Shown: in pieces, positions 1 through 9,344 of the stretch
How positions within the stretch are numbered: the first letter of the stretch is position 1
How the letters are laid out: every line of letters starts with the position of its first letter
DNA from: Chitinophaga pinensis
Lineage (GTDB): Bacteria; Pseudomonadota; Gammaproteobacteria; Burkholderiales; Burkholderiaceae_C
DNA length: 37,580 nucleotides
NCBI GenBank assembly: GCA_943326015.2
Contig: CALPRQ020000036.1
Coordinates: 1 to 37,580, forward strand
Direction of reading: 5' to 3'
Program-made: the position numbers and the translations under genes
Notes under the pieces: model-generated
What the model saw: only the letters and a program-made list of their open reading frames with translations
Databases searched by the model: none
Told to the model about the DNA's origin: nothing

Positions 1-3000
1 AGCTGCGCCAGATCCTCGATCGAGTAGATGTCGTGGTGCGGCGGCGGCGAGATCAGGCCGACGCCCGGCACCGAGTGGCGCAGGAAGCCGATGTACTCGG
101 ACACCTTGCCGCCCGGCAACTGGCCGCCCTCGCCCGGCTTGGCGCCCTGGGCCATCTTGATCTGGATCTGGTCGGCCGAAGCCAGGTACTCGGCGGTCAC
201 GCCAAAGCGGCCCGATGCCACCTGCTTGATGCGCGAGCGCAGGCTGTCACCGGCCAGCAGCGGAATGTCGGACTCGACCTTGTCGGCGCCGATGATCGAC
301 GCCAGCGACTCGCCCTGCTTGATCGGGATGCCCTTGAGCTCGTTGCGGTAACGCGCCGGGTCCTCGCCGCCTTCGCCGGTGTTGGACTTGCCGCCGATGC
401 GGTTCATCGCGACCGCCAGGGTGGCGTGGGCCTCGGTGGAGATCGAACCGAGCGACATCGCGCCGGTGGCGAAGCGCTTGACGATCTCCTTGGCCGACTC
501 GACTTCCTCGACCGGAATCGCCTTGGCCGGATCGACCTTGAACTCGAACAGACCGCGCAGCGTCAGGTGGCGCTTGCTCTGGTCGTTGATGATCTGGGCG
601 TATTCCTTGTAGGTGTTCCAGTTGTTGGCGCGGGTCGAATGCTGCAGCTTGGCGATCGCGTCCGGGGTCCACATGTGGTCCTCGCCGCGGGCACGCCAGG
701 CGTACTCGCCGCCGGCATCCAGCATGTTGGCCAGCAGCGGATCATCGCTGAAGGCGGCCTTGTGGGTGCGGATCGCTTCCTCGGCCACATCGAACACGCC
801 GATGCCCTCGACGCGGGTCGGAGTGCCGGTGAAATACTTGGCCACGATCTCGCTGTTGAGGCCGATGGCCTCGAACAGCTGGGCGCCGCAGTAGGACATG
901 TAGGTGCTCACGCCCATCTTGGACATGATCTTGGACAGGCCCTTGCCGATCGCCTTGACGTAGTTGTAGATCGCCTTTTCGGCCGACAGCTCGCCCGGCA
1001 GGTCCTTGCAGATGGCCCGCAGGGTTTCCAGCGCCAGGTAGGGGTGGACGGCTTCGGCACCGTAACCCGCCAGCACGGCGAAATGGTGGATCTCGCGGGC
1101 AGAGCCGGTCTCGACCACCAGGCCGGCGGTCGTGCGCAGGCCCTCGCGCACCAGATGCTGGTGGATGGCCGACAGCGCCAGCAGCGCGGGGATCGCGACC
1201 TGGGTCGCGCTGACGTTGCGGTCGCTGATGATCAGGATGTTCTTGCCACCCTTGATCGCGTCAACGGCCTCGGCACACAGCGAAGCCAGCTTGGCCTCGA
1301 CGCCTTCCTTGCCCCAGCTTACGGGATAGGTGATGTCGATCGTGGCGCTCTTGAACTTGCCCTGGGTGGTCTGCTCGATGTTGCGCAGCTTGGCCATGTC
1401 CTTGAAGTCAAGGATGGGCTGGCTGACCTCGAGGCGCATCGGCGGATTGACCTGGTTGATGTCGAGCAGGTTGGGCTTGGGGCCGATGAAGGACACCAGC
1501 GACATCACGATCGCTTCGCGGATCGGGTCGATCGGCGGGTTGGTCACCTGCGCGAACAACTGCTTGAAGTAGTTGTAGAGCGGCTTGTTCTTGGACGACA
1601 GCACGGCCAGCGGGCTGTCGTTGCCCATCGAGCCGATGCCTTCCTCGCCGTTCTGCGCCATCGGAGCCATCAGGAACTTGATGTCTTCCTGGGTCATGCC
1701 GAAGGCCTGCTGGCGGTCCAGCAGCGAGGGCGAGACGCTGTCCATCGCGGCCACCGAGGATTCCTCGACCATCGGCTGGGCATCGAGCTCGCCGGCAACC
1801 GGCTGCACCACGTCATCGAGGCGGATGCGCAGGTTCTCGATCCACTGCTTGTAGGGCTTGGAGTTGGCGAGGTTGGCTTTGAGCTCCTCGTCGTCGATCA
1901 TGCGGCCCTGTTCCAGGTCGATCAGGAACATCTTGCCCGGCTGCAGGCGCCACTTGCGCACGATCTTGCTGTCGGGCACCGGCAGCACGCCGGCTTCGGA
2001 ACCCATGATGACGAAGTCGTCATCGGTCACACAGTAGCGGGCCGGACGCAGGCCGTTGCGGTCAAGCGTGGCGCCGATCTGGCGGCCGTCGGTGAACACG
2101 ACCGAGGCCGGGCCGTCCCACGGCTCGAGCATGGCGGCGTGGTATTCGTAGAAGGCGCGACGGCGCGGGTCCATCGTGCTGTGCTGCTCCCACGGCTCGG
2201 GGATCATCATCATCACGGCCTGGCTGATCGGGTAGCCGGCCATGGTCAGCAGTTCGAGGCAGTTGTCGAAGGTCGCGGTATCGGACTGGCTGGCGAAGCT
2301 GATCGGGTACAGCTTGCTCAGGTCCTCGCCCAGCACCGGCGATGACATCACGCCTTCGCGCGCCTTCATCCAGTTGTAGTTGCCCTTGACCGTGTTGATC
2401 TCGCCGTTGTGCGCGACATAGCGGTAGGGGTGGGCCAGCGGCCACTCGGGGAAGGTGTTGGTCGAGAAGCGCTGGTGCACCAGGCCCAGCGCCGAAATGC
2501 AACGCGGGTCCTGCAGATCGAGGTAGTAGGTACCGACCTGGTCCGCCAGCAGCAGGCCCTTGTACACGATGGTACGGCTGGACATGCTGGGGATGTAGTA
2601 CTCGTTGCTGTGCGTCAGACCCAGCGCCTGGACATTGGCGCTGGCGGTCTTGCGGATCACGTAGAGCTTGCGCTCGAGCGCGTCCTGCACGATCACGTCG
2701 GCGCCACGGCCGATGAAGACCTGGCGCATGACCGGCTCCTTCTCGCGCACAGCGGGAGACATCGGCATCTCGAGGTTGACCGGCACGTCGCGCCAGCCCA
2801 GCAGGACCTGGCCTTCGGCCTTGATCGCGCGCTCCATTTCCTGCTCGCAAGCCAGGCGGGAAGCATGCTCCTTGGGCAGGAAGACGAAACCGACGCCGTA
2901 CTCGCCAGCCGGCGGCAGGGTCACGCCCTGCTTGGCCATCTCTTCGCGGTAGAGCTGGTCGGGGATCTGGATCAGCAGGCCGGCGCCGTCGCCCATCAGC

Positions 3001-3185
3001 GGATCGGCACCAACGGCACCCCGGTGATCCAGGTTCTCGAGAATCTTGAGGGCCTGGCCGACGATGGCATGGCTCTTCTGGCCCTTGATATGGGCCACGA
3101 AGCCGACGCCGCAGGCGTCATGTTCTTGGGCAGAGCTGTACAGGCCTTGCTGCTGCAGCTGAGCGATTTCGGTAGGACGGGTCAC
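1..3185 (-). CDS. gltB: Glutamate synthase large subunit, 3' end outside window
   Basis: GltB is the large subunit of NADPH-dependent glutamate synthase. It takes ammonia from glutamine and passes it through an internal tunnel to 2-oxoglutarate, giving glutamate in the cytoplasm. About 1,061 codons of an expected ~1,500 are present. The GTG start follows a GAGGAG Shine-Dalgarno, and residues 25-29 read CGVGF: Cys25 is the catalytic Ntn-hydrolase cysteine exposed after removal of a 24-residue propeptide. The class II glutaminase motif HNGEINT and the start of the FMN synthase domain ([23 protein letters not shown]) follow. The FMN-domain C-terminus, the 3Fe-4S cysteines and the GXGXG domain lie outside. 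gltD would be expected downstream, also outside. The frame is intact throughout; identification is firm. Confidence 0.97.
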   Translation of the reverse strand, partial: MTRPTEIAQLQQQGLYSSAQEHDACGVGFVAHIKGQKSHAIVGQALKILENLDHRGAVGADPLMGDGAGLLIQIPDQLYREEMAKQGVTLPPAGEYGVGFVFLPKEHASRLACEQEMERAIKAEGQVLLGWRDVPVNLEMPMSPAVREKEPVMRQVFIGRGADVIVQDALERKLYVIRKTASANVQALGLTHSNEYYIPSMSSRTIVYKGLLLADQVGTYYLDLQDPRCISALGLVHQRFSTNTFPEWPLAHPYRYVAHNGEINTVKGNYNWMKAREGVMSSPVLGEDLSKLYPISFASQSDTATFDNCLELLTMAGYPISQAVMMMIPEPWEQHSTMDPRRRAFYEYHAAMLEPWDGPASVVFTDGRQIGATLDRNGLRPARYCVTDDDFVIMGSEAGVLPVPDSKIVRKWRLQPGKMFLIDLEQGRMIDDEELKANLANSKPYKQWIENLRIRLDDVVQPVAGELDAQPMVEESSVAAMDSVSPSLLDRQQAFGMTQEDIKFLMAPMAQNGEEGIGSMGNDSPLAVLSSKNKPLYNYFKQLFAQVTNPPIDPIREAIVMSLVSFIGPKPNLLDINQVNPPMRLEVSQPILDFKDMAKLRNIEQTTQGKFKSATIDITYPVSWGKEGVEAKLASLCAEAVDAIKGGKNILIISDRNVSATQVAIPALLALSAIHQHLVREGLRTTAGLVVETGSAREIHHFAVLAGYGAEAVHPYLALETLRAICKDLPGELSAEKAIYNYVKAIGKGLSKIMSKMGVSTYMSYCGAQLFEAIGLNSEIVAKYFTGTPTRVEGIGVFDVAEEAIRTHKAAFSDDPLLANMLDAGGEYAWRARGEDHMWTPDAIAKLQHSTRANNWNTYKEYAQIINDQSKRHLTLRGLFEFKVDPAKAIPVEEVESAKEIVKRFATGAMSLGSISTEAHATLAVAMNRIGGKSNTGEGGEDPARYRNELKGIPIKQGESLASIIGADKVESDIPLLAGDSLRSRIKQVASGRFGVTAEYLASADQIQIKMAQGAKPGEGGQLPGGKVSEYIGFLRHSVPGVGLISPPPHHDIYSIEDLAQ

Positions 3186-3217
3186 GCCAAACTCCTCGAT
3201 TAAGCATTAACCCTAAG

Positions 3218-3246
3218 AGGATAGACGATTCCCACCCCACAAGCAA
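3218..3246 (-). promoter_or_regulatory. Candidate sigma-70 promoter of gltB
   Basis: Read on the minus strand, a TTGCTT -35 element (3241-3246) and a TATCCT -10 element (3218-3223) are separated by exactly 17 bp. They sit about 33 bp upstream of the gltB GTG start and its GAGGAG ribosome binding site. The -35 match is only moderate, so this is a placement guess. Confidence 0.4.
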
Positions 3247-3253
3247 GCAGAAA

Positions 3254-3338
3254 AATCGGGGTCAGAGACTGATTTAACCCAACTCAAAACAGAGAGAAAA
3301 TAAATCAGGGACAGAGTAAATCCCTGGGCAGCGCCCAG
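3254..3338. repeat. REP-like inverted repeats next to the RayT gene
   Basis: Between gltB and the transposase lies a non-coding stretch with CTGATTTA (3269-3276) matched by TAAATCAG (3301-3308). Related GGGGTCAGAG (3258-3267) and GGGACAGAG (3308-3316) blocks are present, as is a perfect CTGGGC-AGC-GCCCAG hairpin (3324-3338), which lies 15 bp beyond the transposase stop codon. Short palindromes of this kind commonly flank Y1-type REP-associated transposases and are their likely substrates. Whether copies exist elsewhere in this genome cannot be seen here. Confidence 0.5.
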
Positions 3339-3352
3339 CAACCATCAGCTTG

Positions 3353-4063
3353 TCAAGCAAGCGGCTCGGTGTCCGGCTTGAGCGCACGCGGTCGGCCCGC
3401 CCGGCCCTTCTCAAGCCGACGGCCGGTCTGCTCGCGCAGCTGCGCCAGAAAACCCGCCCCGCCCAGAGGCCAGCCCTGCAGGGCGGACTCGGACAATTCC
3501 CGCTGCTGAACCACACTCAGCCCCTGACGCACCAATTCGGCGTAGGCCGCCTCGCGGGCAAACGGCGTGTTGCCCAAAGACCACACCAGTGGATGCGGCG
3601 CCAGCCATTTATCGTGACGCAGCCCGATGTAATGGCCGTGACTGGACCAGGGGTAAAACTCTGCAGCAGGAACCATGCCAGCCCGCACCGGATTGAGATC
3701 GATATAGGCCATGCACAACAGCAGATAGCGCTCGCTATCGATCACGGTCGAGCGATAGCGCCCCTCCCAGAGCGTGCCGCTGCGGCCGTGACGCAGATTG
3801 AAACGACGCACATAACTGCGCCCCAACGACTGCATCAGGCGCGACAGGGCCCCCTCCTGCAGCGGCGTCAGCAGCAGGTGCAGGTGGTTGTCCATCAGCA
3901 CATAGGCATGGACCTGCACCTTCTCGCGCTGCGCCAGTTCGGCCAGCTGGCACAGGAAGAATTCGCGGTCCTCGCGATCGACGAAGACCTGCTGCCGGTT
4001 GTTGCCGCGCAGGATCACATGATGGGGAACGCCGGTGACGGCCAATCGGGGCAAGCGGGCCAT
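3353..4063 (-). CDS. REP-associated tyrosine transposase (Y1/HUH, RayT family)
   Basis: This 236-residue single-domain Y1 transposase belongs to a family that nicks single-stranded DNA at REP palindromes and is usually present as a domesticated single-copy gene. The HUH motif is His60-Leu-His62 within MDNHLHLLL, and the probable nucleophile is Tyr84 in GRSYVRRFN. The family signatures VILRGNNRQ near the N-terminus and LWEGRYRS are present. The ATG at 4063 is preferred because it gives the family-typical MARLPRL N-terminus and has an AAGGA ribosome binding site; a longer reading from 4207 would run into the MFS gene. It starts 10 bp after the MFS stop codon, so it may be co-transcribed with it. 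No insertion-sequence ends or target duplication are evident. Confidence 0.88.
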   Translation of the reverse strand: MARLPRLAVTGVPHHVILRGNNRQQVFVDREDREFFLCQLAELAQREKVQVHAYVLMDNHLHLLLTPLQEGALSRLMQSLGRSYVRRFNLRHGRSGTLWEGRYRSTVIDSERYLLLCMAYIDLNPVRAGMVPAAEFYPWSSHGHYIGLRHDKWLAPHPLVWSLGNTPFAREAAYAELVRQGLSVVQQRELSESALQGWPLGGAGFLAQLREQTGRRLEKGRAGRPRALKPDTEPLA

Positions 4064-4073
4064 GACGAATCCT

Positions 4074-5267
4074 TCAGCGAATGCGACGCTGCAACAGAGC
4101 CGCCAGACCGAGCCCGATCGCGCAACAGCAGGCGGTGAACCACCAGGCCGGCGACCAGTCGCCCCCTTGTTGGGCGACCAGCCAGGCCACCGCCGGCGGT
4201 CCGGCAAACTGCCCCAGCGAGGACAACTGCTGCACCCAACCCACCGTGGTCGACACCGTATGGCCGCTGGGCGCCAGCCGCACCGCCAGGCTGAACAGGG
4301 TGCCGGGTATCAAGCCGCCCACCGACGAAAAAAACAGCACCGCCAGAAACTGCCCGACCGGCCCCACCACGCCCGAAAACGCGACCCAGCAGGCCAGGCC
4401 CATGGAGCCATAACCGATGACCAGCAGATGACCAGGCTGCCAGTGACGCGCCAACAGACGGCCCGCAGCCAGGTTGCCGATCGCGTTGGCCCCGGCGGCG
4501 GCGGCACTCAGCACCCCCACGGCCGCTGGCGACCAGCCGGCCTGGGTCTGGATGGTGGGCAGGAAACCGACCACCGCCAGCCATTGACCCGAATACACGG
4601 AAAAGGCCAACGCCACCAGCCAGGGGCCCGCCGAGGACAAGGTCTGGCGCAGCCGACTGCCCCAGCCCGGCCCCGGCACCGCCGCCGAGCACCCTGGGTC
4701 AGGCGGCACCCGCAGCCAGACCACAACGGCCCAGCACAGGGTCAGCCCGGACAGCAGGAGCCAGGCCCAGCGCCACCCCAGCGCGGCATAGAGCCCGGGT
4801 CCCAGCAACATGGCAATGGCAGCCCCGGTCGGCATGTAGGCGCCCCAGGCCCCCAGCAACCGACTGAGCGCCTGCGGACCCTGCACCAGACGCCGGATCA
4901 GCCCAGGCGCCGGCAGGACGGCCAGCAACAGGCCGATCCCCTCCAGCATGCGCGCGGCCAGCAACAGTGACATGCTGGACGCCATGGCGCCCAACGCGCA
5001 GCCCAGCGTCAGCAGGCCAAGCCCCAGCAGCATGGTGCGACGCAGCCCCATCCGGTCGGCCAGCAAGCCGGCCAAGGCCCCCAGCAGCATCCCCGCCATC
5101 TGCATCACCGACAGCAGGAAACCTGCTTGGACCAGGGTCAGACCCAGCTCGACACGCAGCACCGGTATGGCCGGTGGCAACTTGCCCACATGCAGGGCCG
5201 TGACCACGCCGGCGCCGATCACCAGCCAGGCGGCCCGACCGTTCAGCGCCTCAGGCGCAGCAGGCAT
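4074..5267 (-). CDS. Major facilitator superfamily transporter
   Basis: A 397-residue inner-membrane protein with about 12 hydrophobic segments. The MFS motif A loop between helices 2 and 3 is clear: [16 protein letters not shown]. Such proteins are proton- or solute-coupled carriers; the substrate cannot be read from the sequence. The general layout is reminiscent of CynX/NimT-type carriers, but this is weak. The ATG at 5267 is chosen because a GAGG ribosome binding site lies just upstream; it overlaps the last 17 bp of aroB, suggesting translational coupling at the end of the aroK-aroB operon. An in-frame start further up would overlap aroB more. Confidence 0.85.
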   Translation of the reverse strand: MPAAPEALNGRAAWLVIGAGVVTALHVGKLPPAIPVLRVELGLTLVQAGFLLSVMQMAGMLLGALAGLLADRMGLRRTMLLGLGLLTLGCALGAMASSMSLLLAARMLEGIGLLLAVLPAPGLIRRLVQGPQALSRLLGAWGAYMPTGAAIAMLLGPGLYAALGWRWAWLLLSGLTLCWAVVVWLRVPPDPGCSAAVPGPGWGSRLRQTLSSAGPWLVALAFSVYSGQWLAVVGFLPTIQTQAGWSPAAVGVLSAAAAGANAIGNLAAGRLLARHWQPGHLLVIGYGSMGLACWVAFSGVVGPVGQFLAVLFFSSVGGLIPGTLFSLAVRLAPSGHTVSTTVGWVQQLSSLGQFAGPPAVAWLVAQQGGDWSPAWWFTACCCAIGLGLAALLQRRIR

Positions 5268-6408
5268 CGATGACCTCGGCCACCAGAGCGTCGGGCGCAC
5301 CGCGCACCACCGCCCGACCGGCATCCTCAACCAGCACGAACTTGATCTCGCCGGCCTCGGCCTTCTTGTCGACCCGCATCAGCTGCAGATAGCGCTGCGC
5401 GTTGCTCAAGCCCTCGACACCCTCGCCATGGCCAGCCTTTAGCTGCGGCCCGCGCACCGGCAGGCCGGCCGCCTCGACCAGCCGCACCAGGCGCTCGACC
5501 TTGTCCGCGGCCAGCAGGCCCAGCTTCTGGGACAGACGCGCGGCCATCACCATGCCGCAACCCACGCCCTCGCCGTGCAGCCACTCGCCGTAGCCCAGGC
5601 CAGCCTCGATCGCGTGACCGAAGGTATGACCGAAGTTCAGGATCGCGCGCAGGCCCGCCTCGCGCTCGTCCTGCCCGACGACCTCGGCCTTGATCTCGCA
5701 GCTGCGCTGCACCGCATGCGCCAGCGCCTTGGGGTCGCGCGCGCGCAGCGCCGGCAGATTCACCTCGATCCAGTCCAGGAAGGCCAGGTCGTGGATCGGG
5801 CCGTACTTGATCACCTCGGCCAGGCCGGCCGACAGCTCGCGCTCGGGCAGGGTCTGCAGCGTGTCGAGGTCACAGACCACGCGCGCCGGCTGGTAGAAGG
5901 CACCGATCATGTTCTTGCCCAGCGGGTGGTTGATCGCGGTCTTGCCGCCCACCGACGAATCGACCTGCGCCAGCAGCGTGGTCGGCACCTGGACGAAGGG
6001 CACGCCGCGCATGTAGCAGGCGGCGGCAAAGCCGGTCATGTCGCCCACCACGCCGCCGCCGAGCGCGAACAGCACTGTCTTGCGGTCACAGCCGCGCGAC
6101 AGCAGCGCGTCGAAGATCAGATTCAGCGAATCCCAGGTCTTGTACGCCTCGCCGTCGGGCAGGGTCACGACATGGATCTGCGGATAGTGGCCACTCAAGG
6201 CTTGCCGCAGGCGCGCGGCATAAAGCGGACCGACCGTCGTGTTGGTCACGATCAGCGCCGATGCGGCCTTGGGCAGGCCCGCCCAGCTGGCCGGATCGTC
6301 CAGCAGCGAGGAACCGATCAGGATGGGATAACTGCGCTCGCCCAGGTCGATCTCGACGCGGGCATGGACTTGTCCGCCCACTGGCGGCTGGGAGGTGGCT
6401 TGGGTCAT
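5251..6408 (-). CDS. aroB: 3-dehydroquinate synthase
   Basis: AroB converts DAHP to 3-dehydroquinate, the second step of the shikimate pathway, in the cytoplasm, using NAD+ and a divalent metal. The 385-residue protein has normal length. NAD-binding GGGVVGD, the substrate/cofactor motif [17 protein letters not shown], and the metal-binding histidine motifs [11 protein letters not shown] and WLHGEGV are all present. The N-terminal ~15 residues are a short non-conserved extension. It follows aroK by 9 bp, the usual arrangement in proteobacteria, downstream of the pil genes. Confidence 0.98.
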   Translation of the reverse strand: MTQATSQPPVGGQVHARVEIDLGERSYPILIGSSLLDDPASWAGLPKAASALIVTNTTVGPLYAARLRQALSGHYPQIHVVTLPDGEAYKTWDSLNLIFDALLSRGCDRKTVLFALGGGVVGDMTGFAAACYMRGVPFVQVPTTLLAQVDSSVGGKTAINHPLGKNMIGAFYQPARVVCDLDTLQTLPERELSAGLAEVIKYGPIHDLAFLDWIEVNLPALRARDPKALAHAVQRSCEIKAEVVGQDEREAGLRAILNFGHTFGHAIEAGLGYGEWLHGEGVGCGMVMAARLSQKLGLLAADKVERLVRLVEAAGLPVRGPQLKAGHGEGVEGLSNAQRYLQLMRVDKKAEAGEIKFVLVEDAGRAVVRGAPDALVAEVIDACCA

Positions 6409-6417
6409 CCCGCTAGT

Positions 6418-6951
6418 TTAGCGGGGCATGGACTCCGACAAGGCGCCGGCGAGCTCCAGCTGCATCACGATCATGTTGACCAGGGTGGCGACCGAAGGCC
6501 GCCCGGTCTCGACCACGTAATGCGCGCACTCGCGGTACTGCGGATCGCGCGCCTCGTACAGGTCGCGCAGCCGCTGCAGCGGATCGGCCACCAGCAGCAA
6601 CGGACGGCCACGATCATGCTTGATGCGGCGGTAGATGTCCTCGGGCGTCGAGCGCAGGTATATCACCTGGCCGCGCGCCTTCAAAAATTTCCTTGTCGCC
6701 TCGCGCATGCAGGAGCCGCCACCGGTCGACAACACCACATTGGTGCCTCGGGTCAGGTCATCGAGCGTGTCCTGCTCGATGTCACGAAAGCGCGCCTCGC
6801 CCTCGCGCTCGAAGAACTCGCGGATCGAGCAGCCGATGCGCTCCTCGATCACGTGGTCGGAATCGATGAAAGGGACGGCCAGCCGCCGGGCGAGCTGACG
6901 CCCGACAGTAGATTTGCCTGAACCGGGCAGGCCGACGAGAACGATGGTCAA
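6418..6951 (-). CDS. aroK: Shikimate kinase
   Basis: AroK phosphorylates shikimate to shikimate 3-phosphate using ATP. The 177-residue protein begins almost directly with the Walker A loop GLPGSGKST (residues 7-15). The substrate-binding Asp is in DSDHVIEER, the GGG loop in LSTGGGS, and the lid arginine region in DRGRPLLL. The start codon is TTG at 6951; no ATG is available upstream in frame before a plausible boundary, and the resulting N-terminus MTIVLVG fits the family. The ribosome binding site is weak. In many betaproteobacteria aroK directly follows pilQ; here a 2.2-kb lipoprotein gene sits between them. Confidence 0.96.
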   Translation of the reverse strand: MTIVLVGLPGSGKSTVGRQLARRLAVPFIDSDHVIEERIGCSIREFFEREGEARFRDIEQDTLDDLTRGTNVVLSTGGGSCMREATRKFLKARGQVIYLRSTPEDIYRRIKHDRGRPLLLVADPLQRLRDLYEARDPQYRECAHYVVETGRPSVATLVNMIVMQLELAGALSESMPR

Positions 6952-7073
6952 GGGAACAAGGTCGGATAGGTTGGCTACAGAACACAGCCGGCCTGCTCAA
7001 GCAACAGAACCGGGCATCGGGATCACTGTTTTCGAGTGTAACCCGACGCCCCATGACGCATGTCCAGTACAAA

Positions 7074-9311
7074 TCAGGGCACAGGCGCAGGCACAGTGAC
7101 CATGAACATGCTTGTCTTGCTGGCAGAGCCCGAAGTGGCCACAACGGTGAATTCAATCGTCTCGCCACCCGAGCATTTCTCAAGAATCGCCCCGTGCACG
7201 GTCGGCTCGGTGCTGTTGCCAATGACTGAGTCCATCAGCTTGGCCGCGCACTGGCTCGTATCGGGCTTGCGCACCGACACGCCGAGCGTGGCATCGGCAG
7301 GCAAGGGGTTGCCATCCCGATCAGCCAGACGGACCTGCATACCAGTATTGCTGCAAGCCATCAGCTGGGTGTGATAACGACGCGGAATCGAAGCGTCAAA
7401 CCCGCCCAAGTAACCAATCACCTTACCCGTTGCATCCTTAATCTCCGGGGCCACGGAATGCGTACAGGCTGGGAAATCCGTGCTCTGGCTGTTAGGCAGG
7501 CCGATCTCACCGCCAGAAAATATGATCACGATGTCCCTACGCACCTTGGTCGGCGTGTAGCGGCTGCCGTCCGGCTTGGTGCCGCTGCCGTTCCAAACGC
7601 CATTGCAGGTGCCGGGTAGCGACAGCCCGACATTCGAATTGTCAGGACAGGCAGAACTACCTTTCGCATCCGCGGCTATCGGGTAGGACACCTCACCTTC
7701 ATCGGTGTAAGTAACCTTGTTATTGATGACGACCAGGTTCTTGTAAGCCGCCGTGAAGATACCATCCTCGTTCTTGTCCATGAAAGGCACACCAAGATCC
7801 TCGAACAACTCGCCGGGATCGTAACGGTTGTTGTTGTTCTTGTCGATGAAAGACTCCTCTCCGTCGGCCATCGCAAGCACCGTGACCCGACCTGGACGCG
7901 GATCACCAAGAGGATTGCCGTTGACGTCCACGGAACCCAGCGGACGGTAGTCCTGGCACAGCAGTTTCACCGTGCACCTACCATCATTAATGATGCAACT
8001 GCTGGCATTCTTTCCGTCCAGTGTGTTGATCTGACCTCCCTCAGCCACGAGCGCCACTGGTGTGCCGTTGGGCACAGGGTTGCCTTGGCGATCAGCTAAG
8101 TTGACGGTAATATTTGTGAAGTCGTTGTTGCGTTGGCTTGTGAATTGAGCGCCGCAATAAAGGTTCAGTCTGTCCGCCGCGATATCAAAGAAGCGCTGCG
8201 TCGGAAAACCTGTCTGCACCGTCAGTATGTTGGAATCGGTATGGATACCAGCTGCGGCCGCCAGCGTCGCGCGCACTTGCGCCGTCTCAGGTTGCGTGCC
8301 CGCGCAAACCGAGAAACTCACCTCGCCGGTCGTCGCAGCCGACACCGCCATGTTGCCCGATGCCGACGAGTCACAAAAATGCAAGCCGCCGGTCCCGTTG
8401 ACCAGAGAGGCATTGACCGTCTGCCCGCCAACCGGACTCCCATTGGAGTCGATCACCTTGAACTTCACCAGCGAACTGTTCGCCCCCACGGAGTCCGACT
8501 GGTAGATCACGGCGGGACTGGCTTGCACAAACTGGATTCCCGTCACCGGGGCCGTGGCCACCGTGAAACTGGCGGAAACGGACTGAGCCACGCCAGCAGC
8601 AAGCGCAGAAACAGAGCAACTTCCGACCCCCGTGGTCTGGATCACCGCAGAGGCCTTGCCGCTCGCATCCACTGCGGCCGAAGCAGGCGACACCGTGCCG
8701 CAGGCGCTGGAAAATGCAACCGTCACCGAGTTGGATGCGGCGGGCAGCCCGTTGACGCTGGCATTCACGCTCACATTCACCGACTGGCCGAGCTGGGCCG
8801 AGGCGGGAGTGACGGTCAGACCCGAAAGGGTCACATGGCCTGCCGTGATCTGCAAATCCAGCGTCTGCGAGACTTCGGCTCCATCGACGCTGGCTTTGAC
8901 TGTGGCGGTGACGGCACCGCTCGAAGCAACCGAAGCCGGCGCAATCGCAAACAAGGCCACGCCGGACGCATCGGTCAACTGAGCGCCCGATTGCGGCGTC
9001 AAGACCGCCGACTGGCTATCCAGCGTGACCGTCACGCGCTTGAACGACTGCGGCTCCTTCTTCGCATTCGCGAGAGTCACCTTGAGATTGCGCGTTTCGG
9101 TCTGCGACAGGCTGGGAGGACTCAACACCGCACCGGCTGCATCAACCAATTGCAGCGTCATGGTTGCGGCGGCGGTGGTACCACCACCAGTTCCGCCCCC
9201 GGTTCCGGTTTCTGTCCCCACCGCCACCGTCCCCGCACTCCCCCCTCCCCCACCGCAAGCCACCAGCGCCAGCGTCACCCACAGCGCCACCAGCCATTTG
9301 AAGATCTTCAT
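7074..9311 (-). CDS. Large Ig-like (Big/invasin-type) surface lipoprotein
   Basis: A 745-residue predicted lipoprotein of unknown specific role. The signal peptide ends in lipobox LVAC with Cys19, followed by a Gly-rich linker (GGGGGS, then Gly/Thr runs). The body is made of Ser/Thr/Val/Ala-rich beta-sandwich repeats (roughly residues 50-380), such as LTVTPASAQLGQSVNVSV, typical of bacterial Ig-like/invasin modules. Around residues 488-520 there are two EF-hand-like stretches (DKNNNNRYDPGE and DKNEDGIF) as in calcium-stabilised adhesins. The C-terminal half is richer in Cys. It starts 33 bp after pilQ with an AGAGGA ribosome binding site and is probably read through from the pil operon. Base composition is visibly more AT-rich than the neighbours. 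A role in adhesion or pilus function is inference from context. Confidence 0.8.
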   Translation of the reverse strand: MKIFKWLVALWVTLALVACGGGGGSAGTVAVGTETGTGGGTGGGTTAAATMTLQLVDAAGAVLSPPSLSQTETRNLKVTLANAKKEPQSFKRVTVTLDSQSAVLTPQSGAQLTDASGVALFAIAPASVASSGAVTATVKASVDGAEVSQTLDLQITAGHVTLSGLTVTPASAQLGQSVNVSVNASVNGLPAASNSVTVAFSSACGTVSPASAAVDASGKASAVIQTTGVGSCSVSALAAGVAQSVSASFTVATAPVTGIQFVQASPAVIYQSDSVGANSSLVKFKVIDSNGSPVGGQTVNASLVNGTGGLHFCDSSASGNMAVSAATTGEVSFSVCAGTQPETAQVRATLAAAAGIHTDSNILTVQTGFPTQRFFDIAADRLNLYCGAQFTSQRNNDFTNITVNLADRQGNPVPNGTPVALVAEGGQINTLDGKNASSCIINDGRCTVKLLCQDYRPLGSVDVNGNPLGDPRPGRVTVLAMADGEESFIDKNNNNRYDPGELFEDLGVPFMDKNEDGIFTAAYKNLVVINNKVTYTDEGEVSYPIAADAKGSSACPDNSNVGLSLPGTCNGVWNGSGTKPDGSRYTPTKVRRDIVIIFSGGEIGLPNSQSTDFPACTHSVAPEIKDATGKVIGYLGGFDASIPRRYHTQLMACSNTGMQVRLADRDGNPLPADATLGVSVRKPDTSQCAAKLMDSVIGNSTEPTVHGAILEKCSGGETIEFTVVATSGSASKTSMFMVTVPAPVP

Positions 9312-9344
9312 GCTTGGTTTTCCTCTCGTTACGTAGATCTGGTT

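Noticed and set aside
33-2345. A 770-codon open frame on the plus strand opposite gltB
   Set aside because: The opposite strand encodes an unbroken GltB with all its motifs; the plus-strand product is Arg/Asp/Gly-rich low-information sequence, typical of antisense frames in GC-rich DNA.
6952-7073. A promoter for aroK in the 122-bp gap after the lipoprotein gene
   Set aside because: A TACACT -10-like sequence exists but no -35 at acceptable spacing, so it is not listed as a feature. Apart from this nothing was recognised in the gap.
9180-9255. C-rich tract near the lipobox of the Ig-like lipoprotein as a phase-variation tract
   Set aside because: The longest uninterrupted run is short and broken by T and A; it simply encodes the Gly-rich linker that commonly follows a lipoprotein cysteine.
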